Origin: Bog-159 sp049511415
GTDB taxonomy: Bacteria; Acidobacteriota; Terriglobia; Bryobacterales; Bryobacteraceae
Reading direction: 5' to 3'
NCBI GenBank assembly: GCA_049511415.1
Contig: JBEKYC010000022.1
Location: 101,837-165,836, forward strand
DNA length: 64,000 bases
The notes below the pieces were generated by a model. That model saw nothing but the letters and a program-made list of their open reading frames with translations, was not told where the DNA came from and ran no database searches. Position 1 is the first letter of the stretch, and each line of letters opens with the position of its first letter. Both the position numbers and the translations under genes were made by a program. Below are positions 32,393 through 41,113 of the stretch, in pieces.

Positions 32393-35266
32393 ATGACACG
32401 TCCACGCTACTGGTTTCCTTTTCTCGCCACGCTATGCCTGGCTCTGATGGCTGCCGCCGGCCAGTATCCCGACAGCCTGCTGTCCGGTTTGCGCTGGCGC
32501 GACGTGGGTCCCATGCGGGGAGGGCGCACTTATGCCGTGGCAGGGCACCCCGACCAGCCCGACACGTTTTACTCCGGCTCCGTCGGCGGCGGCGTCTGGA
32601 AGACGGAGAACTCCGGCCGCACCTGGTTTCCCATTTCCGACGAAGGCATCCCGATCGGTTCCATCGGCGCTATCGCGGTGGCGCCTTCAAACCCAGCCGT
32701 CATCTACGCCGGAACGGGCGAGCCGGACATCCGCAGCCAGAATTCCTACGGCATCGGTGTGTTTAAATCCGTTGATGCGGGCAAGACCTGGACTCATATC
32801 GGCCTGGAAAACACGCGCCAGATCGGGCGCATCGCGGTCGATCCGCGGGACCCGAATCGCGTGTACGTGGCGGCCCTCGGCCACATTTACGATTCCAATC
32901 CAGAACGCGGCGTCTTTCGCTCGCTCGATGGCGGCGTGACCTGGAAGAAAGTGCTCTTCAACAAGGACCATCCGAACAACGTGGGAGCGGTCGACCTGGC
33001 CATCGATACGCACCATCCGAAAGTGCTCTACGCTTCGCTATGGGCCACGCGGCGTCCGCCGTGGTCGGTCTACGCGCCCACCAATTTGCCGGGCGGGGGG
33101 CTCTACAAATCCACGGACGGAGGCGAACACTGGAAGCGATTGACCGGCGGTCTTCCGAACGACGACTTCGTGGGTAAGATCGGCATGGCGGTTTCACCCA
33201 GCAATCCCAAGCGGCTTTGGGCCGTCGTGGACGATACCGGACGCGCCGTCCCTCCAGGTTTTCGGATGGGTCAGCCGGCAGCCACTACGGCTCCGCCGAG
33301 CGGCGGGGTTTACATCTCCGATGACGCCGGCGACCACTGGAAGCGCGTCAACGCGGAGAACCGGCTGTGGGGCCGCGGCTGGTATTTCGAGGAAGTGGCG
33401 GTCGACCCAACCAATCCGGACCGCGCTTATGTGATGAACACCGCCACGTTCATGACCACCGATGCCGGCAAGACCTTCGTGCCGGTGAAGGGCGCTCCTG
33501 GCGGCGACGATTATCACCAGCTTTGGGTGAATTCCAAGGATGGCAATCGTATGGTGCTGTCGAGCGACCAGGGCACGGTGGTCAGCGTGGATGGCGCCAA
33601 AACCTGGAGCACCTGGTACAACCAACCCACCGCGCAGATCTACCACGTCGCCGCCGACAATCGCTTCCCTTATTGGCTGTACGGAGCGCAGCAGGATAGC
33701 GGCGCGGTGGGGGTCAGCACCTGGTCGCGGGAAGGCGTGCTCACGTTCCGCAACTGGGAACCCACTTGTCTGGCCGGGGAAAGCGAAACCGTGGTACCCG
33801 ACCCCAAGGACGGCAACATACTGTACGGCGGCGGCGCCGGGCGTTGCGATCAGTCGTTCAACACGGGTGCTTCGCTCGGCGGATCATTACCGCCAGCGGA
33901 CCCCAAAGACCCGAATCGCAGAACCTGGACGCTGCCGGAGGTCTTCTCGCTGGCCGACGAGGCGCTGTATTATTCGAATCAGTTCGTCATGCGCACGCGC
34001 GACCGCGGCCGCACTTGGGAGAAGATCAGCCCGGATCTGGCGCGCATGCATCCCGAGGTTCCCGCCAATCTCGACCCCACCACGGCGAAAGACATCGACC
34101 AGCCCATGACCGATCGCTTCGGCGTGGTGTACACGATCGGTCCATCACCGCTCCAGGCCGCGACGGTCTGGGTGGGCACCGACGATGGGTTGATCCACGT
34201 CACGCGCGACGACGGCAAGAACTGGACCGACGTCACGCCCCGCGAGATGACCCCGTGGAGCAAGGTGTCGCAGATCGAAGCCGGACATTTCGACGCCGAA
34301 ACCGCTTATGCATCGGTGGACCGGCACCGCATCGCGGATGACAAGCCTTACATCTACCGCACGCACGACGGCGGCAAGACCTGGCAGAACGTGGTCAACG
34401 GCATTCCCGCCGGCGCTTACGTCAACTCCGTGAAGGAAGATCCGCAGGCGAAGGGCCTGCTGTACGCGGCCACGGAACTGCGCGTCTACGTTTCCTTCAA
34501 CGATGGCGGCCAGTGGCAGCCATTGCAGAACAACATGCCGGTCACCTCCGTGCGCGACATCCTGGTACACGGCGACGACCTGGCGGTGGCCACGCACGGC
34601 CGCGGCTTCTGGGTAATGGATCAGATGAGCGCGCTGCGCCAGATTGCCGCTTCACAGGGCGATCAGATCGCCGCCGCCGGCGCTTACCTGTTCCAACCCG
34701 GCGAGACCTACTCCGTTCGCGTGGGCAGCATGAACGGCACGCCCCTGCCGCACGAAGAGCCGCAGATGGAGAATCCGCCGGCCGGCGTGCTGGCCTATTA
34801 TTGGCTGCGCGACGCCGCGCATCAGCCTTTGAAGCTGGAATTATTGGATAGTTCCGGAGCCGTGCGCCAGTGCGCGGCTAGTGATACTCCGGTGCGCACG
34901 GTGGATACCGAGACGCTCAGTGTGCAGGCCATCTGGGTACAGCCGACGCGGCCACCTTCAGCCGCGGCGGGTATGCATCGCTATCCGCTGGGTGGTCCGG
35001 CCGGCCGCGGCGGTTTCGGGCGCGGCGCGGCCGGTGGCAGCGATGCGGTCAGGGACGCCTGTTCGGCACCGGCGGACGCGCCCAAGCCCGCGACGCCGGC
35101 GCCGTCTGCGGGTGGATCGGGCGGCTTCGGACGCGGCGCAGCCAGTCTGCCGCCAGGGCAGTACACCGTGCGGCTGACCGTGGATGGAAAAACCTACAGC
35201 CAGCCCGTCACGGTTCGGCCCGATCCTCGCGGCGCGCCCAACGGCGTCGCCGACGGCAAACCTTAG
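32393..35266 (+). CDS. Secreted BNR/sortilin-like beta-propeller protein
   Basis: 957 residues. A signal peptide (about residues 8-23) precedes a large beta-propeller of BNR/Asp-box type, with repeated S-x-D-x-G-x-T-W motifs such as SVDAGKTWTHI, SLDGGVTWKKV, STDGGEHWKRL and THDGGKTWQNV. The C terminus (about residues 860-957) is Gly/Ala/Arg-rich with a duplicated GGFGRGAA element and ends in a beta-rich tail (PGQYTVRLTVDGKTYSQPV). Proteins of this kind are called VPS10/sortilin-like or glycosyl hydrolase-like, but no catalytic centre is established. It starts 27 nt after the corrinoid operon, so it may be co-transcribed. Confidence 0.75.
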   Translation: MTRPRYWFPFLATLCLALMAAAGQYPDSLLSGLRWRDVGPMRGGRTYAVAGHPDQPDTFYSGSVGGGVWKTENSGRTWFPISDEGIPIGSIGAIAVAPSNPAVIYAGTGEPDIRSQNSYGIGVFKSVDAGKTWTHIGLENTRQIGRIAVDPRDPNRVYVAALGHIYDSNPERGVFRSLDGGVTWKKVLFNKDHPNNVGAVDLAIDTHHPKVLYASLWATRRPPWSVYAPTNLPGGGLYKSTDGGEHWKRLTGGLPNDDFVGKIGMAVSPSNPKRLWAVVDDTGRAVPPGFRMGQPAATTAPPSGGVYISDDAGDHWKRVNAENRLWGRGWYFEEVAVDPTNPDRAYVMNTATFMTTDAGKTFVPVKGAPGGDDYHQLWVNSKDGNRMVLSSDQGTVVSVDGAKTWSTWYNQPTAQIYHVAADNRFPYWLYGAQQDSGAVGVSTWSREGVLTFRNWEPTCLAGESETVVPDPKDGNILYGGGAGRCDQSFNTGASLGGSLPPADPKDPNRRTWTLPEVFSLADEALYYSNQFVMRTRDRGRTWEKISPDLARMHPEVPANLDPTTAKDIDQPMTDRFGVVYTIGPSPLQAATVWVGTDDGLIHVTRDDGKNWTDVTPREMTPWSKVSQIEAGHFDAETAYASVDRHRIADDKPYIYRTHDGGKTWQNVVNGIPAGAYVNSVKEDPQAKGLLYAATELRVYVSFNDGGQWQPLQNNMPVTSVRDILVHGDDLAVATHGRGFWVMDQMSALRQIAASQGDQIAAAGAYLFQPGETYSVRVGSMNGTPLPHEEPQMENPPAGVLAYYWLRDAAHQPLKLELLDSSGAVRQCAASDTPVRTVDTETLSVQAIWVQPTRPPSAAAGMHRYPLGGPAGRGGFGRGAAGGSDAVRDACSAPADAPKPATPAPSAGGSGGFGRGAASLPPGQYTVRLTVDGKTYSQPVTVRPDPRGAPNGVADGKP

Positions 35267-35273
35267 CCGGCCT

Positions 35274-36011
35274 ATGATCGATCGCCTATACTCCGACCAT
35301 CATCTCGCCTCGTTATACGATGCCTGGTGGCCGCGGTCTCAGAGAAAAGACGCCGACTTCTATCTGCCGCTGGTGATGTCTGCCGAAGCGGTGCTCGACG
35401 CCGGCTGCGGGACAGGCGCCATGCTCCACGAGGCTCGCCAGTCCGGTCACAAAGGCCGGCTATGCGGGCTCGACCCGGCGGCCGGCATGCTGTCGCAGGC
35501 ACGCAAGCGGCGGGATATCGAGTGGGTGCTCGGCGATCTTGCGTCTATCACCTGGGAACGCGAGTTCGATCTCGTGGTCATGACCGGTCATGCCTTTCAG
35601 GCTCTCATCGAGGACGAAGAAATCCGCAAGTCGCTCGCGGCGAGCCGCCGGGCCCTTAGGAACCGTGGCCGTTTTGCTTTCGAGACCCGTAATCCGCTGG
35701 CACGCGCGTGGGACCACTGGACGCCGGAGAACGCCGAGGTCACCGGCGCTGACGGCGCAACGGTGCGGATAACCACTCGGGTTGACACGCCCTTTGACGG
35801 CCGAATCGTTTCTTTCACCCACACATTCACCGGCGCCGCGTGGACGCAGCCGCAGCTCAGTCGAAGCACTTTGAGATTTCTCGATCCGGATTCGCTCTCG
35901 ACGTTTCTTGGCGAGGCTGGTTTTGTGATCGAGGAGCAATTCGGGGATTGGAACCGACAGCCGCTGGCCAACAGTAGCCCGGAGATTATCAGCATCGCTG
36001 GCGAGCAGTAA
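35274..36011 (+). CDS. Class I SAM-dependent methyltransferase
   Basis: 245 residues. Motif I is VLDAGCGTGAML, followed by GLDPAAGMLSQARKR and WVLGDLASI; the catalytic core then has FDLVVMTGHAFQAL and FAFETRNPLARAW. This is the UbiE/BioC-like small-molecule methyltransferase pattern. The ATG at 35274 is chosen because upstream in-frame codons would overlap the preceding gene and look non-coding. It lies 7 nt after the BNR gene. Substrate unknown. Confidence 0.8.
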   Translation: MIDRLYSDHHLASLYDAWWPRSQRKDADFYLPLVMSAEAVLDAGCGTGAMLHEARQSGHKGRLCGLDPAAGMLSQARKRRDIEWVLGDLASITWEREFDLVVMTGHAFQALIEDEEIRKSLAASRRALRNRGRFAFETRNPLARAWDHWTPENAEVTGADGATVRITTRVDTPFDGRIVSFTHTFTGAAWTQPQLSRSTLRFLDPDSLSTFLGEAGFVIEEQFGDWNRQPLANSSPEIISIAGEQ

Positions 36012-36018
36012 GGCCGGA

Positions 36019-36747
36019 TCAGAGATACGTCGGCACCACCTGCAACTCGGGGACGCAGGCGCGGCTGGGGAGACTGGCGACCGCCAACACCGTCTCCGCC
36101 ACGTCCTCGGGCCGCAGCGCCTTGGCCAGTGTCTCCGCCGAAGGCTTCACCGGACGCCGGTCTAGAATTTCCGTATCCACCAGGCCGGGACAGATCACGC
36201 ACGTCCGGATGCCGTGCTCTTTCTCTTCCACGCGAATCGCGTGAGCCAGACCCAGCAGACCGCGTTTGGAGGCCTGGTAGGCGGCGCCCGATACATCCGC
36301 GAACAGGCCGGAGACGGAAGAGATGTAGATCAGATGGCCGGCGCCACGTTCCCGCATGGCCGGCAGCACCGCCCGCGTAATGTAGTAAGCGCCATTGAGA
36401 TTGACGCTCACCACCGTATCCCAGATCGCAGTCGTGAGACGTTTCATGGCGCGATCCGGCACGTTGATGCCTGTGGCGAACACCATCACGTCAATTTCGC
36501 CCAAACGCTCGCGAGTATGCCGCGCCAGGCGCTCCATCTGCGACGCATCCGCCGCATCCGCGACGAAAGTCTCCAGCGCCCGGCCTTCCCGCGCGAGGGA
36601 TTCCTGTAGTTCGCGCAAGCGCGTCTCGCGCCGGGCGCATGCCATCACGCGGGCGCCGCCACGGGCGAATAATACAGCAGTCTCGCGGCCGATGCCGCTG
36701 GACGCGCCGACCACCAGCACAACCTGCTTTTCCATGGCTACGGGCAT
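36019..36747 (-). CDS. SDR family oxidoreductase
   Basis: 242 residues. The cofactor motif is VVGASSGIGRE (TGxxxGxG variant), then the ISSVSG catalytic serine, Y-x-x-x-K as YQASKRG and the N-x-x-x family segment VNLNGAYYIT. This is a classical NAD(P)-dependent short-chain dehydrogenase of the 3-oxoacyl-ACP reductase-like type. The substrate is not clear. The start could also be at 36735. It is 3 nt downstream of the Gfo/Idh/MocA gene on the same strand, so the two oxidoreductases are likely an operon acting on a sugar. Confidence 0.85.
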   Translation of the reverse strand: MPVAMEKQVVLVVGASSGIGRETAVLFARGGARVMACARRETRLRELQESLAREGRALETFVADAADASQMERLARHTRERLGEIDVMVFATGINVPDRAMKRLTTAIWDTVVSVNLNGAYYITRAVLPAMRERGAGHLIYISSVSGLFADVSGAAYQASKRGLLGLAHAIRVEEKEHGIRTCVICPGLVDTEILDRRPVKPSAETLAKALRPEDVAETVLAVASLPSRACVPELQVVPTYL

Positions 36748-36750
36748 CGT

Positions 36751-38253
36751 CTATGTGAACGACCAGCCTTTGCGGAATGTGGGCGTGAGATACTGATTCG
36801 CCTCGGCGTTGTTGCTGAACCGCATGTTGTCCGCATCCCACGTCAGCTTTCCTTCAAACCGGAGAGCAATTACGCCGAGCAGCATCCACTCCACGAATGG
36901 AACCGCCACGTTGAAATTGGAGCACGAAGCGTCGCCGCCTTTGCAGGCGCGGATCCAGTCGCGGTAATGACCCGGCGAGCGTGTCAGCAACGGCTGCGGG
37001 AACTGGTAGTCCTTCATCTTTTCTACCGGCAGAAGCCGGGTCTCCTCGCCATACGTGCCGGTCGTCAGCATGCCTTTTTCGCCGACGAACAGGCTACCAT
37101 CGGGGCTCGGTTTCCAGGCTTTGGGATCGTTCTTAGCGGCCTGGAACTTCGCGTAGTCAAATACGTCGCCGATGAAACCGGTGAAGGGCGGCGGATCTGG
37201 CCGGCGGACGGTCCGGTCGCGCGGACTTTCCGGCAAATCTCCCAGCAACTCGCCATCCGGCACGCCGGGAATCTTCGGTGACTCGGTCAGGCCGTCATGC
37301 CAGTACAGAGCCAACGCCGGCATGGATCCGCGAGCCGGGAAATCGTAACGGATTACGGATTTCCGGGGGAACATGAAACTGCTGGGGCCTTCCTTGCGAA
37401 TACATTCCACGCTGGTGGGAGCGCCCAATTGCAGCGCCAGGTTCGGAGCGCCCAGGATGTGGCAGGCCATGTCGCCTAGCGCGCCGCATCCGAAATCGAA
37501 GAAGCCGCGCCAGTTGCCCGGTTGATAAAAGTGGCCGCCGAGCGGGGACTTGTAGTCCGGTCCGCCGGATGCGTAGGGCCGCGTTTCGGCGATCCCCAGC
37601 CACAGATCCCAATCGAGAGTGTCCGGCACCGGCTCCGAGGGGGGGAGTTCGGTCAGACCCTGCGGCCAGATGGGGCGGTCGGTCCAGGCGTGCACTTCGG
37701 TTACATTACCGATCTCGCCCGCCCAAACCATCTCCGCCGCCTGGCGCGTGCCTTCGTTGGAGTAGCCTTGATTGCCCATCTGGGTGGCCACTTTGTGCTT
37801 GTTCGCGGCCTCCTGCAATTGCCGGGCTTCCCAAACCGTGCGCGTCAAAGGCTTTTGCACATATACGTGCTTCCCGCGCTCCATACACCACATGGCCGCC
37901 GTGGCGTGCATGAAATCCGGAATGGCGACGATGACCGCGTCGATGTTTGCCGCCTCCTTGTCCAGCATTTTGCGAAAGTCCTTGTACTTCGGCACTTTTT
38001 CGTACTGGCCGAACATGCGGGAGGCGCGCTGCTCGTCCACGTCGCACAGCGCCACGATGTTTTCCGAGGCGCATCCTTTGATGTCGCTGTAGGCCTTGCC
38101 GCCCGCGCCGATGGAAGCGACGTTCAACTTCTCGTTGGGCGACTTGTAGCCGAGCCTGGTTAGAGAAGGCACGCTGCCGAATCCCCGCACGGGAATCGCG
38201 CCGGCCAGCAGAGACCCGTAAAAGAAATGGCGCCGCGTAAAATTGTGTGCCAC
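36751..38253 (-). CDS. Gfo/Idh/MocA family oxidoreductase with Tat-type signal
   Basis: 500 residues. The N-terminal F-T-R-R-H-F-F looks like a twin-arginine signal. The Rossmann domain follows with VASIGAGGKA and a CDVDEQRASRM strand, and the family lysine is in YVQKPLTR (usual form EKP). The C-terminal half is the alpha/beta dimerisation part, with FDFGCGALGDMACHILG. Such exported Gfo/Idh/MocA proteins are expanded in planctomycetes and acidobacteria and are thought to oxidise sugars or sugar derivatives in the periplasm. It is first of a pair with an SDR gene. Confidence 0.85.
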   Translation of the reverse strand: MAHNFTRRHFFYGSLLAGAIPVRGFGSVPSLTRLGYKSPNEKLNVASIGAGGKAYSDIKGCASENIVALCDVDEQRASRMFGQYEKVPKYKDFRKMLDKEAANIDAVIVAIPDFMHATAAMWCMERGKHVYVQKPLTRTVWEARQLQEAANKHKVATQMGNQGYSNEGTRQAAEMVWAGEIGNVTEVHAWTDRPIWPQGLTELPPSEPVPDTLDWDLWLGIAETRPYASGGPDYKSPLGGHFYQPGNWRGFFDFGCGALGDMACHILGAPNLALQLGAPTSVECIRKEGPSSFMFPRKSVIRYDFPARGSMPALALYWHDGLTESPKIPGVPDGELLGDLPESPRDRTVRRPDPPPFTGFIGDVFDYAKFQAAKNDPKAWKPSPDGSLFVGEKGMLTTGTYGEETRLLPVEKMKDYQFPQPLLTRSPGHYRDWIRACKGGDASCSNFNVAVPFVEWMLLGVIALRFEGKLTWDADNMRFSNNAEANQYLTPTFRKGWSFT

Positions 38254-38276
38254 GAAAACCTCCTTGTTTATTCTAA

Positions 38277-40409
38277 TTAGTCCTTGAGCGACTTATCGAA
38301 GAAATCCAGCATGGTCTGGTACATCTGCCGTCGCAGGGGACCGCCCACGCCGTGCGATTTCTGCGGATACACCACCATTTGAAACTGCTTCCCTTCGCGC
38401 TCCAATGCTTGTGCCATCTGCATGGTGTTCTGGAAGTGCACGTTGTCATCCTCGATGTTGTGCAGGATCAGCAAGCGCGCTTTGATATCCGCCGCCTTGG
38501 TCTGGGGCGAGCTGGCCTTATAGCCATCTTCGTTCTCCTCCGGCAGGCCCATGTAGCGCTCGGTGTAAATGGAATCATAATTCCGCCAGTCGGTCACGGG
38601 CGCGCCCGCAATACCCGCCTTGAAAACATCCGGGGCATTGGCCAGGGAATAGAGCGTCATGTATCCGCCGTAACTCCAGCCGCTGATGCCCACGCGCGTC
38701 ATATCCGCGTAACCGAGCGTTTTCAGGTAGGCGATGCCGTCCTTCTGATCGCTCAATTCCCGCTCGCCCATCTTATGGTAGATCACCGATTCCCAGCCGT
38801 GCCCGCGGCCGGATGAGCCGCGATTATCAAGCTGCCAGATGATGTAGCCCCTCTGCGCCAGCACCTGGTCGAAATTGGCGCCGCTCCAACTGTCGCGCAC
38901 CGCCTGCACCCCAGGTCCGCCGTATACCATGACGATGACCGGATACTTTTTGTCCGGCGAGAATCCGGCCGGCTTGATCATGCGCGCGTAGAGCTGCGCG
39001 CCATCCGCGGCTTTCAGCTTGATCAGCTCCGCCGGCAGAATCTCCGCATCCGGCGGCGTAGCTTCCTGATAGACCCCGATCTGGGAACCTTCACTGTCGT
39101 TCAGGGTGCGGCGGGGCGGCGTGGTCAGACTGGAGGCCGTATCCATGTAGAACTCCGTGGTTGGGCTCATGGAGATGCCGTGCGTCCCGGCGCCGCCGCT
39201 CAGACGTTGCTTCAGCTTGCCATCCAGGCGCACGCGGTAGAGCTGGCGCTCGAGCGGGCTTTGTTCGGTGGAAACAAAGAAGACCTCGCGCTTTTCTTCG
39301 TTGACGCCCGCCACTTCCGTCACTTCCCACTCGCCTTTGGTGAGCGGAGTCACCTTTTTGTCGTCGATGGTGTAGAGGTAAAGATGGCGGTAGCCGTCGC
39401 GTTCGCTGCCCCACAGGAATTGCTTCCCTTTGTAGAGAAAGCGGAAATCATCGTTTACGTTGATCCAATGCGGATCCTGCTCGGTGAGGAGAATACGGGT
39501 GGCGCCGGTGCGCACTTCGGCCAAGCCCAGCTCCAACCGGCTCTGCACGCGATTCAGACGTTCGTAAGCCACTTCGCGGCTGTCCGGAGCCCAATAGACG
39601 CGCGCCAGCAGGTGCTCGCGCGTGTCGCCCAGATCCATCCAGCGCGTCGGACCCCCTTCCGCCGCGACCACTCCGAGGCGCACATCGGCGTTGGGCGTGC
39701 CCGGTTGCGGGAAGCGTTCCGGCTCCAGCAGCGCGCGCCAGGAAAGTAAGTCCAGTTGCGGATACACCGGTTCCCGGCTGATATCGAACTGCAAATAGGC
39801 GATCGCGGTGCTGTCGGGAGACCACCAGTGCGCCGTGGAGAGATTTAATTCCTCCGGGTACACCCAATCGAGCTCGCCGTTCCACAAAGTGGGGGAGCCA
39901 TCCGCGGTAAGCTGCGTTACTTTCTTCGACGAGACTTCCAGGCTGTAGAGGTCGTGGCCACGGCGGAAGGAAGCGAAGCGGCCGTCGGGCGAGAGTTTGG
40001 GGTCGCGCTCCGGCTCGGCCGTGCTGGTGAGCTGGTCCCACTTTCCGGACTCCGTGTGCAGCAGAAACAGATCACCGGAAACGCCGACGAGCATCTCCTG
40101 CCCGGTCGTGGACCACTGGAAACTCTGTTCGGAGACACGCCGGTTCTGCCAATCGGTGATTTCGGATTTCGGCGGTTTGACGGCCTTTTCTTCCAGGGGA
40201 CCGAGTGCCACCAATTGCTTCTTTTTCTTGGAGGCCACCTCATACTGCCAGATCGCCTTGTCTTCAATCCAGGCGAAGCGCTGCCCGTCCGGCGCCCAGG
40301 TGATAGCCGGCATATGCGGCGGCGCCGGCATGTTCTGGATCGTCACCGGCTTCTTGTCGGCGGCATGGGCTGCCAGCGCGAGCAGCAGGGCGCAGAAAAA
40401 CCTGTTCAT
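38277..40409 (-). CDS. S9 family prolyl-oligopeptidase / dipeptidyl peptidase IV-like
   Basis: 710 residues from the ATG at 40409 (MNRFFCALLLALAAHA, a signal peptide). A beta-propeller (DPPIV_N) is followed by an alpha/beta-hydrolase domain. Predicted catalytic triad: S579 in GWSYGGY, D654 in EDDNVH, and H686 in KSHGVG. The family removes N-terminal dipeptides, usually after proline or alanine. It is probably periplasmic and used in peptide scavenging. Divergent from tdk; both share the 89-nt region between them. The longer version of the frame is rejected as it lies upstream of the signal peptide. Confidence 0.9.
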   Translation of the reverse strand: MNRFFCALLLALAAHAADKKPVTIQNMPAPPHMPAITWAPDGQRFAWIEDKAIWQYEVASKKKKQLVALGPLEEKAVKPPKSEITDWQNRRVSEQSFQWSTTGQEMLVGVSGDLFLLHTESGKWDQLTSTAEPERDPKLSPDGRFASFRRGHDLYSLEVSSKKVTQLTADGSPTLWNGELDWVYPEELNLSTAHWWSPDSTAIAYLQFDISREPVYPQLDLLSWRALLEPERFPQPGTPNADVRLGVVAAEGGPTRWMDLGDTREHLLARVYWAPDSREVAYERLNRVQSRLELGLAEVRTGATRILLTEQDPHWINVNDDFRFLYKGKQFLWGSERDGYRHLYLYTIDDKKVTPLTKGEWEVTEVAGVNEEKREVFFVSTEQSPLERQLYRVRLDGKLKQRLSGGAGTHGISMSPTTEFYMDTASSLTTPPRRTLNDSEGSQIGVYQEATPPDAEILPAELIKLKAADGAQLYARMIKPAGFSPDKKYPVIVMVYGGPGVQAVRDSWSGANFDQVLAQRGYIIWQLDNRGSSGRGHGWESVIYHKMGERELSDQKDGIAYLKTLGYADMTRVGISGWSYGGYMTLYSLANAPDVFKAGIAGAPVTDWRNYDSIYTERYMGLPEENEDGYKASSPQTKAADIKARLLILHNIEDDNVHFQNTMQMAQALEREGKQFQMVVYPQKSHGVGGPLRRQMYQTMLDFFDKSLKD

Positions 40410-40417
40410 AAACCTGC

Positions 40418-40423
40418 ATTGTA
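40418..40423 (-). promoter_or_regulatory. -10-like box of the S9 peptidase gene
   Basis: TACAAT on the minus strand, 8 nt from the ATG, with a poor -35. It suggests a leaderless or very short-leader transcript. Confidence 0.3.
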
Positions 40424-40463
40424 TCCATATCCGGCTCCATTCACAGCTTCCGGGTACTAACCT

Positions 40464-40491
40464 TTGACGGACCGCCGCGGCGTGGTAAACC
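40464..40491 (+). promoter_or_regulatory. Candidate tdk promoter
   Basis: -35 TTGACG (40464-40469), 16-nt spacer, -10-like TAAACC (40486-40491). The ATG at 40499 is 7 nt beyond the -10, so the leader would be almost absent. No Shine-Dalgarno sequence is seen. Confidence 0.4.
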
Positions 40492-40498
40492 ATTCTTG

Positions 40499-41110
40499 AT
40501 GGAATTTGTCACCGGCAACATCGGATGGATCGAAGTAATCTGCGGCCCCATGTTTTCGGGCAAGAGCGAGGAGTTGATCCGCCGGTTGCGCCGCGCCATG
40601 ATCGCGCGCAAACGGGTGCAGGTCTTCAAGCCCGTCATCGACACGCGATATTCCGCCGAGGAGATCGTCTCCCACGGCGACCTGCGCATGAAATCCGAGG
40701 TGGTCGGCGGCGGCGGCGAGATCCTGGACCGGGTGGATTGGCGCTCGGAAGTGATCGGCGTGGACGAAGCCAATTTCATGGGCGCCGGCCTGGTGGACGT
40801 GGCGCAGCGCCTGGCCGACAGCGGCAAGCAGGTGATTGTCGCGGGCCTCGATACCGATTATCTGGGCCGCCCGTTCGTGCCCATTCCGGACCTGCTTTGC
40901 CTGGCCGAATCCATCACCAAGACGCTGGCGATTTGCGTGCGCTGCGGGAACCCGGCCAAGCATACGCAGCGGCTGCGGGGGGCCGAGGACTTGATCGTGG
41001 TGGGCGCCGCGGACATGTACGAGGCGCGCTGCCGCCGCTGCTTCGAGGCGGGGATTCCAAAACAAACCGAGTTGGATTTCCTTAAAAGAGCGAAGGAATC
41101 GCGCGGATAA
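40499..41110 (+). CDS. tdk: Thymidine kinase
   Basis: 203 residues. The P-loop is ICGPMFSGKSEEL, the Walker-B-like strand is VIGVDEANF, and the catalytic region includes GLDTDYLGRPF. The lasso zinc site uses two CxxC pairs, CVRCGN and CRRCFE. This is the type II thymidine kinase that salvages thymidine. The ATG is at 40499; a TTG three nt upstream is the alternative. The gene is in single-gene transcription, divergent to an S9 peptidase. Confidence 0.93.
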   Translation: MEFVTGNIGWIEVICGPMFSGKSEELIRRLRRAMIARKRVQVFKPVIDTRYSAEEIVSHGDLRMKSEVVGGGGEILDRVDWRSEVIGVDEANFMGAGLVDVAQRLADSGKQVIVAGLDTDYLGRPFVPIPDLLCLAESITKTLAICVRCGNPAKHTQRLRGAEDLIVVGAADMYEARCRRCFEAGIPKQTELDFLKRAKESRG

Positions 41111-41113
41111 ATC

